Part shown: positions 57,573 to 64,000 of the stretch, in pieces | Layout: each line of letters begins with the position of its first letter | How positions within the stretch are numbered: the stretch's first letter is position 1 | NCBI GenBank assembly: GCA_021776785.1 | Contig: JAJFFF010000050.1 | Coordinates: 52,128 to 116,127 of the forward strand | DNA from: Planctomycetota bacterium | GTDB taxonomy: Bacteria > Planctomycetota > PLA2 | Length of the DNA stretch: 64,000 bases | Direction: 5' to 3' | Position numbers and translations under genes: made by a program | The notes under the pieces: generated by a model | What the model was told of the DNA's origin: nothing | Seen by the model: the letters and a program-made list of their open reading frames with translations, nothing else | The model's database searches: none

Positions 57573-60406
57573 CCGGCGCCCGCTGGCCGCGCGTCAAGGA
57601 GATCCTCTACGACGCGTTGCAGCTTTCTGTCGACGAGCGAACGGCGTTTGTGAAGCAGGCGTGCGGCGACGATGAAGAGCTATGGGATGAGCTCACGTCG
57701 TTGCTTGGCGCGGAAGCCGATTTGGACGGATTCTTGGAACCGACGGAGTCTGCGGTGGGCGCGCTCTCGCTGTTGGCGGCCAAGCACGGCGACGGCATAG
57801 AACCCGACTACATCGGCGTTGTCTTTGCGCAGCGTTATCGCGCGGAGCGCGTGTTGGGGCGCGGGTCGTCCGGCCTCGTCTACGAAGCCGTCGACACGCT
57901 CATGGCGGAGCCGGTGGCCATCAAAGTGTGGCACACGGGCGCGCGCGCGGCGCCGGACCGCGATCGGCGCGAACGCGCTGCGTTGCGCTGGTTACGCCTT
58001 CCCGGTGTGATTCACATTCTGGACGAGGGCGAGCACGACGGGGCGCCGTTCATCGTCACGCCGCTCGTCGACGGGGAACCGTTTCCCGGGCGCGAGGGTC
58101 CGCTTCCTTGGCTCGACATCGCGGACGCGGTGGCCAACCTGTTGCGCATCGTCGGTCAGATTCACGCCCGCGACATCGTGCACGGCGACCTCAAGCCCGC
58201 CAACATCTTGATGGACGCGGACGGCCGGCCGGTTGTGCTCGACCTGGGCACGTCGCGCGGCGAAGCAAGTCGCGATGAAGTCGAAGGTCGGGAGGGGACG
58301 CCCGCGTATTGGGCGCCCGAACAGATCGAAGGCGCCGGCGTTGCGACGCCCGCGTCGGATTTGTATGCGATCGGCGTGATGGTGTACGAGGCTTTGGCCG
58401 GGCACGAACCGCATCCGGCTGAGGATGTGGTCACGCTGATCGAGAAGCGTCGGTCGCGCCCGCCGATCTCGTTGCCGCAACGCGTGCCCGCCAAAGTCGC
58501 TGCGTTCGTGATGCATCTGCTCGCGCACGATCCCGCCGCTCGCCCGGCGACGTGCGAGGACGCCGTCGCCGAGCTGGAGGGATCGCTGCCGCCGTTGGTC
58601 GAACTCGATCAGTTTGCGTGGCTGGGCGACCCCGCGGTGGTCGATGCCTTGTGCCGTGCGAGCGAGGGCGGGCGCGGGATGGACTTGGCCGGACCGAAGG
58701 GTTCAGGACGTGGGCGCTTTTTGGCCGAGGCCGCGCAGCGGTTGCGCGACGCGGGTCAAACGGTGATCGAAATTCCGGCCGACGCGGCGACAGCGGCCGG
58801 AGTTTCGATTATCGAAGCGGGGCGGACCGGTGCCGTGCTCGTGGTCTACGACGAAACCAAGTTGGACGAAGCGAGCCGCGCCGCACTGCAGGACGCGCGC
58901 ACCAAGACCAGCGTGCTCGCAGGCGTCGCGGCCAACAAGCCGGGCGCGCACAAGCTGGTCGCGCGCGAAGAAACCGAACTCCGTCCACTCTTTTGCGGAC
59001 CGGACGCGATCCTGCATCTCCGCGAGGACGGCGCCCACGAGCTCTTTGCAAGAACCGCCGGCTGGCCGGGGCGGGTTCTTTCGGAGTTGCGGCAGTGGGT
59101 GCGGTCCGGGCAGGCGCAGGTCGTAGACGGGTGTGTGCGGGTCGAGCGGCGAACATTGGACGCCATGCGGTTGCTTCGAACGGAAGAGCCGGCTCTCGTC
59201 GCACTTGCTCAGTCCGTTTCAAAGCCCAAGGGTGACTCGGTACAAGAGCTGGTCACGTGCGCCCTTGATTATCACGGACGCGGCCAAGTCGCGCGGGCAC
59301 GTTCTCTTCTTCGAACAGGTTTGGCGCATGCGCGATCGGTCGGCGCGCGGGAGGCGGAGTTTCAGTTCTTGAGTTCGCTAGTTCACTGTTCGGCGAGTTC
59401 GGTCGACGCAGTCGAAAACGCGGTCTATGAATTGGAGCGATCGCGCGTGATGACTCGGCGGATGGAACAACTCACAAAGCTTGCGTATGCGATGTTGGCC
59501 CGTGCCCGCGGACAGTACCTACGGGCGTTTCAGCTGTACGAAGCGCTCGGTGAGCTCGCCGACCCCGAGGAGGGCGTTCGACAAAGAGATCGCGTACTTG
59601 CAAGCCAGCAATTGGGAGATCTTGAGGCCCGCGTCGTGCGGGGTTACATGGCGTGGGCGCGTCGTTCCGGCACTCAGTATTTTTCGCGCTATGTGCGTGC
59701 ATTTTTCTTGTACCGACGTTGCCGATTCGATCGAGCCGCGCGTCAGTTTGAGTTTGCGGTCCGAGCAGCCTCTTCGCGCAGGGATCACATCATTGGTCAA
59801 CTCGGGCTAGGCGGAGCCTTGATGGACGCGGGTCGATTCGATCAAGCGCGGACCGTATTCGATGCGTGTCTCGACGAAGTGGTGCCCCTCCGACTTGCGG
59901 ATCTGGAAATCCGGGTGATCCAAAACTTCGTTGAGTGCGAAGCGCGGCAGGACCGTGTACTTGACATGGAGCCCGAGACACTCGATGCCATGCGTGAAGC
60001 GGTTCCTGCGTCCTATGCGATGGTCGCTCTTTCGATGGCTGGAGTTGCTCTGCGAGCTCACGAACACGATCGAGCGCGAGAGTGGACGACGCGCGTGGAG
60101 TCTTTGGTCCGTCGTTGGATCACTCCCGAGCTTCGGCAGCAAGTGCAAGCGGTCGGCGTCGCTGCGGGTGAAGCGATGGAAGAAGAGGACGCACGTGCCA
60201 TTGCAGGTTCCGCCGCGAACATGCGTTTGCCGGCGGTCGGCGCCCAAGTCATCGCCTTGCTGGGATCTCGATTCCCGTCGATTCGACGCGAGCATGCATC
60301 GACGGTACGCACGCAGGTGACGTACGTTCCAAGAAAATACCACGCCGTCCGGCGTGAAATTTTATCGATGAATGAATGTCTGAGTTGGATGGGTATGGAG
60401 CCGTGA
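57569..60406 (+). CDS. Ser/Thr protein kinase with P-loop NTPase-like and TPR-like regions
   Basis: The 945-residue kinase uses a TTG start overlapping the sigma stop. The kinase domain runs from about residue 90: LGRGSSGLVYEA, K119 in VAIKVW, D207 in HGDLKPANIL, D225 in DLGTSRG and the APE loop. A STAND-like NTPase region follows, with GPKGSGRG at about 375-382 and an acidic VLVVYDE strand. The C-terminal 350 residues are helical TPR-like repeats. No TM helix is seen, so it is probably cytosolic and may control the linked sigma factor. Confidence 0.88.
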   Translation: MTGARWPRVKEILYDALQLSVDERTAFVKQACGDDEELWDELTSLLGAEADLDGFLEPTESAVGALSLLAAKHGDGIEPDYIGVVFAQRYRAERVLGRGSSGLVYEAVDTLMAEPVAIKVWHTGARAAPDRDRRERAALRWLRLPGVIHILDEGEHDGAPFIVTPLVDGEPFPGREGPLPWLDIADAVANLLRIVGQIHARDIVHGDLKPANILMDADGRPVVLDLGTSRGEASRDEVEGREGTPAYWAPEQIEGAGVATPASDLYAIGVMVYEALAGHEPHPAEDVVTLIEKRRSRPPISLPQRVPAKVAAFVMHLLAHDPAARPATCEDAVAELEGSLPPLVELDQFAWLGDPAVVDALCRASEGGRGMDLAGPKGSGRGRFLAEAAQRLRDAGQTVIEIPADAATAAGVSIIEAGRTGAVLVVYDETKLDEASRAALQDARTKTSVLAGVAANKPGAHKLVAREETELRPLFCGPDAILHLREDGAHELFARTAGWPGRVLSELRQWVRSGQAQVVDGCVRVERRTLDAMRLLRTEEPALVALAQSVSKPKGDSVQELVTCALDYHGRGQVARARSLLRTGLAHARSVGAREAEFQFLSSLVHCSASSVDAVENAVYELERSRVMTRRMEQLTKLAYAMLARARGQYLRAFQLYEALGELADPEEGVRQRDRVLASQQLGDLEARVVRGYMAWARRSGTQYFSRYVRAFFLYRRCRFDRAARQFEFAVRAASSRRDHIIGQLGLGGALMDAGRFDQARTVFDACLDEVVPLRLADLEIRVIQNFVECEARQDRVLDMEPETLDAMREAVPASYAMVALSMAGVALRAHEHDRAREWTTRVESLVRRWITPELRQQVQAVGVAAGEAMEEEDARAIAGSAANMRLPAVGAQVIALLGSRFPSIRREHASTVRTQVTYVPRKYHAVRREILSMNECLSWMGMEP

Positions 60407-60450
60407 AAACGTCAAGGGACCAATAGGGGTCCGTTCTTTGGGAGAAGTGA

Positions 60451-60735
60451 ATGACAATTCGAGGCCAGTACCGACCCAAGCAGAGTCGAGAGCACAACGA
60501 TGGTGTGCACCGGGTAAAAGATGGAGCGGGCACGACCGTTGCCTACTTGAGTTGCGACAAGGACACTACAGAGATTTGGTGTTTGTTGTCCGGCTACGGC
60601 TATCCGACCACGATGGAGTTCGAGCTCATCAGTGGGCAGTTTCTCGATCAGTCCGCCTTCGAAACATGGCTGACAGCCGAGGGAGTTGTGTTGAGCAGCG
60701 TGACGCTGCAAAAGCACGCCATTACGGAGCTCTAG
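60451..60735 (+). CDS. Small protein, unknown function
   Basis: The 94-residue protein is not recognised. It is mixed alpha/beta with an acidic centre (TTVAYLSCDKDTTEIWCLLSGYG). It converges on the protease gene with a 4-bp overlap. AGAAG precedes the ATG weakly. Confidence 0.5.
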   Translation: MTIRGQYRPKQSREHNDGVHRVKDGAGTTVAYLSCDKDTTEIWCLLSGYGYPTTMEFELISGQFLDQSAFETWLTAEGVVLSSVTLQKHAITEL

Positions 60736-61412
60736 GCGAACTCTGCGACGATGGAAGCGTTCGCCCGAATCACACCGGCGTTGTCCGCCGACTCCGAGCC
60801 GCAAGCAACGCCGCAATGGCGAATCCGCGGTGACGAGAACACAGGCGCGACGGTGCCGGGCGCTCGACTCATGATCGTTCGGTAATCCACGCCGTCCGCG
60901 GTGAACTGCCAACCGAAGGCAGGGCCCGCGGGCGGCACTCCTTCGATCGATGCGCGATTGTGATCGGCGCCAAAAAGATGTCCCAGTTCGTGCGCGAGCG
61001 TCATCGACTCGCCCAATAATGCACGAACGTTCACGATCGCATACGCAAAGCGCTCAAACCGCGGGTCCGGTTCCGACATCACAAACGCTTTGCCGCGAAC
61101 CGGCAGAAGGGGCCCAGCCAACACGACAACCAGATGCGCGCCGGCCTGCGCCCGCGCCGCTCGTAGGGAAGCACCCGCCTCGCCATCGACGCAGGCGTCC
61201 AAAGCCGCGGTCACATCCCGGGTCGCGAACGCCGCCCCGAGGGTATGGGAGCCGACAACGCTCAAGACGACACCGGTCTCACAGCGCAAAAAAGCAGCCT
61301 GAGCGCGCGCCAATGCCGCAAGAAAACGATCCCGAAGCGCCGACGCACCGCCTGACTTTCGCGCGGCATCATCGGTAACGGCAACAAGAAGGCCGATGTG
61401 AAAAGAAGACAT
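60732..61412 (-). CDS. Reprolysin-like metzincin metalloprotease
   Basis: The 226-residue protein contains the full metzincin zinc site HELGHLFGADH (H141, E142, H145, H151) and a Met-turn-like RTIMS (M181), followed by FSSPRI and SADNAGVIRAN, a pattern known from reprolysin-like peptidases. No signal peptide is evident, so it may act inside the cell or be exported by another route. A converging small gene overlaps its 3' end. Confidence 0.8.
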   Translation of the reverse strand: MSSFHIGLLVAVTDDAARKSGGASALRDRFLAALARAQAAFLRCETGVVLSVVGSHTLGAAFATRDVTAALDACVDGEAGASLRAARAQAGAHLVVVLAGPLLPVRGKAFVMSEPDPRFERFAYAIVNVRALLGESMTLAHELGHLFGADHNRASIEGVPPAGPAFGWQFTADGVDYRTIMSRAPGTVAPVFSSPRIRHCGVACGSESADNAGVIRANASIVAEFA

Positions 61413-61426
61413 GGGCGCAGGAGTAG

Positions 61427-61500
61427 CACCCCCGGCAGGACTCGAACCTGCAACCGTTGGATTAGAAGTCCAGTGCTCTATCCAGTTGAGCTACGGGGGC
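61427..61500 (-). tRNA. tRNA-Arg, anticodon UCU
   Basis: This minus-strand gene has a 7-bp acceptor stem (GCCCCCG with CGGGGGT, one G-U pair), a D arm GCTC-GAGC, an anticodon loop CTTCTAA giving UCU, a T arm GCAGG-TTCGAGT-CCTGC and discriminator G. CCA is not encoded. Confidence 0.95.
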
Positions 61501-61720
61501 TTTGCGGCGTAGCTTACCAACGTCGGTCGGCCTGTCTCGAAAGGAAGAGCGGGCGCGCGTCCAGATGGATGCCAGAAACCGTCGGATCGGTCAAAACAGA
61601 CGTCTCTTTTTGGGCTCGTTTCGATTTTGCATCACGCGATGAATAGGTGCGGGTTCGCCGTGCAAGTTATGGGGCTGGTCGGCGGCTGCTACGCACCCCA
61701 ACCGTGGTATCGTGAAACCC

Positions 61721-62299
61721 ATGAGCGTGGATTGGGAATCATTCGAGGCGTTTTATGCGCATGAGCCTTTGTTGCGGCGTGTTGCGCTTCGCATTGTTCG
61801 GAACGAGGAGACTGCGCGTGACGTGGTGCAGGAGGCGTTTGTTGTTGCGTTGACGCACGCCGATCGTGTTCGCGAGCCGCGTCGTTGGCTCGTGCGTGTG
61901 ACGCGCAACCTTGCGCTCTTGTCAGTGCGGCGTCGGTCGCGTCGTGCGCGGCGCGAGGAGCGTGTGGCGCGTCCGTCCGGCTCCGAGTCCGCCGTCCACG
62001 ATGTGCTGGCGCGCAGCGAAACGCAGTGGCGTGTCTTTCGCGCGATGCAATCGCTTGACGCTTTGGATCGCAGCCTTCTGTTTTTTCGCTACGCCGAGCA
62101 CAAGAACTATCTCGAGATCAGCGAGATGTTCGACATGCCTCCCGAAGCCGCGCGCTCGCGTGTGCGTCGCGCCGTCAAAGTCTTACAGGGCGCGGTCCGC
62201 ACGCGCGTCGAAAACAACCGCGACTCCTGGCTTCCGGATCAGCGGCCCGGCTTCGAGAGTCCGGACCCGCGGTTTTTCTCTGTGGTTCCGCAGAGTTGA
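61721..62299 (+). CDS. Sigma-70 family ECF-like RNA polymerase sigma factor
   Basis: The 192-residue protein has region 2 (FYAHEPLLRRVALRIVRNEETARDVVQEAFVVALTH) and region 4 (LDALDRSLLFFRYAEHKNYLEISEMFDMPPEAARSRVRRAVKVL). No anti-sigma gene is adjacent. The ATG at 61721 is preferred to a GTG 9 nt earlier. Confidence 0.88.
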   Translation: MSVDWESFEAFYAHEPLLRRVALRIVRNEETARDVVQEAFVVALTHADRVREPRRWLVRVTRNLALLSVRRRSRRARREERVARPSGSESAVHDVLARSETQWRVFRAMQSLDALDRSLLFFRYAEHKNYLEISEMFDMPPEAARSRVRRAVKVLQGAVRTRVENNRDSWLPDQRPGFESPDPRFFSVVPQS

Positions 62300-62302
62300 T
62301 TC

Positions 62303-62950
62303 CTAACGTGCGGTCGCGACGGCGCGCGCGACTTCCTTGCCGTTCTCGAAGACGGTGATCTGCACCAGTCCCATCCCGACGGCGAACCAACGGTGTACTT
62401 CCAATTTGTGCGCGGGATGGTTTTCGATCGTATGCACGGCATCGACGTCGCCCGTCGCGAGCGTCAGCGTTTCCGCGCCGTCAACCGTGACGGTCGCCGG
62501 CGACGCGTGCGTTTGGCCGCGCCAACCGAGCTTGCCGTCCCACGCCCACGTATCGCCAAACGAAAAGCTCGCCGGTAACAACCGGATGGGGGGTGTGTAG
62601 TGCAGGACAAACGGCGCAAAGTCGCTGATCAACTGATGCGGGCCCGTAGCACTCTGGGCAAAAATCGACTTCGTCGTCGCATGATCCACGCCGCCCGGCG
62701 TGCCGTACGCGAACACGAACGGGACCCGCTTCTCCTCACCGAAGTCGCGCCGATCGCCGCCGTCGACGCGCACGCGGATCACTTGCCGCGTGTCTTCCCA
62801 CGTCACATCGTAGGTCAACTGTGCTCCTTGTGTGAGTGAGCACACGTGCGCTCCGTGCAGCACCGGCGGCGCGGACGCGGACTCGGAACCGCACGCGGCG
62901 ATCACGGCGAGCAGCGAAGCCAAACGAACTAGGCGAACCGTGCGAACCAT
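62303..62950 (-). CDS. Lipoprotein, unknown function
   Basis: The 215-residue protein has a lipoprotein signal (SLLAVIAACGSES). The mature part is beta-rich (QLTYDVTWEDTRQVIRVRVDGG, LLPASFSFGDTWAWDG) and ends with a strand VQITVFENGKEVARA. It may belong to a family of extracellular binding proteins; none is named. An ATG at 62959 would add three residues. Confidence 0.65.
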   Translation of the reverse strand: MVRTVRLVRLASLLAVIAACGSESASAPPVLHGAHVCSLTQGAQLTYDVTWEDTRQVIRVRVDGGDRRDFGEEKRVPFVFAYGTPGGVDHATTKSIFAQSATGPHQLISDFAPFVLHYTPPIRLLPASFSFGDTWAWDGKLGWRGQTHASPATVTVDGAETLTLATGDVDAVHTIENHPAHKLEVHRWFAVGMGLVQITVFENGKEVARAVATAR

Positions 62951-63017
62951 GCAAGCCATGCGTTCACAATACCCGCGCCGCCGCGCCCGCGATAGCGATG
63001 ATGGTAGGCTGGCCAAT

Positions 63018-64000
63018 ATGGGAAGAGTTAGATTCGGTATCGCGACCATTGTGTTGTTATGCACCGGTGGTGTCTTTGGGGAAACTCTGGATGCGCAAAC
63101 GCAACGCGGGATGCGCGCGGTCGTGATGGGCGACTGGGTGACGGCGTGCGATGCGTTTCGGCAAGCGACCGACCCCAAATCCAAGGCGCGGTATGCGGCG
63201 GCGCGTAAAACCGCCCATCGCATTCTCGCGGCGAATGTAAGAGTTCTCAAACGCGAGAAACGCTCCAGTGAGTTAGCCGAAGCGGTCGCGTGCGGGCTGA
63301 CGATGGATCCCGACAACAAGAAGTACCTAAGGGAAAAGGAGCGGCTGGCGAAGTTGGGGTTTCCGCTTCCCGCCATCAGCGGGCAAGCCTACGAGTGGGG
63401 GAATCAGCATCGCTACGCGGACGCGCGCAAGATCATCGATGCCGCACTTGTGTATCTCGCGGCCCAACAGGAGCCGGAAGGGCATTGGGACAGCAAGAAG
63501 TTTGGGGGCGGTGCGCTTTTTTCTGCCGGCGTGACCGGATTGGCGCTGTCCGCTTGCATTCCGTTTCGGCAAGACATCGCGGACAAAGCCGTGAGTGGTC
63601 TCTTACAGCTGCAGGACGATCGAGGACGGATCGGGTCGGTGGCGACGTCTTCGTGGATGTATTGTCAGGCCGTGGCGACGCGCGGATTGGCGGAGTACAT
63701 CGTCGCGACTGGAAAAAAAGACAAGTACATCGGACCGTTGCGGTCGGCTGTCAAAGTGCTCGATTCAGCCCGCGGCCGGCCTGCGTGGCGTTACGAACCT
63801 AAAGGCGAAGAAAACGACACGAGCATGACGATGCGTGTGATCACCGCAATCGAACTAGGCCTAAAACAAGCGAGTCGTCGCGGAGCGCCGCGCGCGCTCG
63901 CTGTTTTGCGGATCGCAGTTCGCTTGCCGCATCGCATGACACAGGGCCCCCTTTCCCCCAGCTCTCGGGTCGCGCGTTTGATGTTTAGGCGTTGTCGGGT
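63018..64000 (+). CDS. Exported toroid-repeat (prenyltransferase-like) protein, 3' truncated
   Basis: The frame from the ATG at 63018 is open to the window edge (327 codons). It starts with a signal peptide (IATIVLLCTGGVFG), then TPR-like helices (QTQRGMRAVVMGDWVTACDAFRQA). Toroid repeats follow: IDAALVYLAAQQEPEGHWDSKKFG, AVSGLLQLQDDRGRIGS and AVKVLDSARGRPAWRYEP. It resembles the two other toroid proteins in the window. The last 40 codons look less conserved, so where the domain ends cannot be told. Confidence 0.7.
   Translation, partial: MGRVRFGIATIVLLCTGGVFGETLDAQTQRGMRAVVMGDWVTACDAFRQATDPKSKARYAAARKTAHRILAANVRVLKREKRSSELAEAVACGLTMDPDNKKYLREKERLAKLGFPLPAISGQAYEWGNQHRYADARKIIDAALVYLAAQQEPEGHWDSKKFGGGALFSAGVTGLALSACIPFRQDIADKAVSGLLQLQDDRGRIGSVATSSWMYCQAVATRGLAEYIVATGKKDKYIGPLRSAVKVLDSARGRPAWRYEPKGEENDTSMTMRVITAIELGLKQASRRGAPRALAVLRIAVRLPHRMTQGPLSPSSRVARLMFRRCR

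Overview
The window is a high-GC bacterial chromosome segment, most likely from a member of the Planctomycetota or a close relative. The pointers are a PF07638-type ECF sigma factor overlapping a large Ser/Thr kinase gene, a PEP-CTERM protein, a cytochrome P460-like protein, several exported proteins with prenyltransferase/squalene-cyclase-like repeats, vWA/HEAT and TPR-CHAT proteins, and many genes with weak or no Shine-Dalgarno sequence. The phylum is an inference; no rRNA or other phylogenetic marker is present.

Layout. 0-10 kb: 3' end of an AddA/RecB-like helicase-nuclease, peroxiredoxin, beta-carbonic anhydrase, a DUF2238 membrane protein, a LamG-like protein, comF and small membrane proteins. 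8.6-19.4 kb: a secretory block with a Sel1-repeat protein, a 1600-aa TPR-CHAT protease-like protein, a metacaspase-DUF4384 protein and a HEAT-vWA protein, punctuated by small palindromic MITE-like repeats. 19.4-23.4 kb: a UV-endonuclease-family protein, a two-gene Rieske/cytochrome b-c operon and a Cys/Gly-rich P460 protein. 23.5-28 kb: purM, an ~81/88-bp tandem repeat array and a lipoprotein secretin. 28.3-33 kb: small metabolic and membrane genes, a potassium-channel-like protein and an ECF sigma factor with a membrane partner.

33.07-40.99 kb is an integrative element of about 7.9 kb inserted in the selenocysteine tRNA gene (selC). Perfect 67-bp direct repeats flank it, and the intact tRNA-Sec (anticodon UCA) is kept at the right end. 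It carries a tyrosine integrase, a small recombination/replication-like gene set, a HEPN + RES-domain pair that looks like a toxin/defence cassette, and a PEP-CTERM protein. Just upstream of the tRNA-Sec gene, on the same strand, is a thioredoxin-fold gene interrupted by one in-frame UGA exactly where the first Cys of a WCxxC motif should be (W-U-P-A-C). A hairpin follows the UGA at bacterial SECIS distance. This is very probably a selenoprotein gene next to its own tRNA.

41.6-54.7 kb: a toroid-repeat protein, trkA-trkH, a HEAT/toroid protein, GAF-containing ptsP, a very large AsmA-like protein and a DUF368 polyprenyl-phosphate transporter. 54.7-64 kb: a sugar-dehydrogenase/diheme-cytochrome fusion, the ECF sigma/kinase pair, a metzincin-type protease, tRNA-Arg(UCU), an orphan sigma factor, a lipoprotein and the 5' part of another toroid-repeat protein running off the edge.

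The most interesting signals are the UGA-containing thioredoxin gene beside selC, the selC-integrated element with its HEPN/RES cassette, a cytochrome b that lacks one expected heme-ligand His, the exported CHAT/metacaspase cluster, and the Cys/Gly-rich P460 protein.
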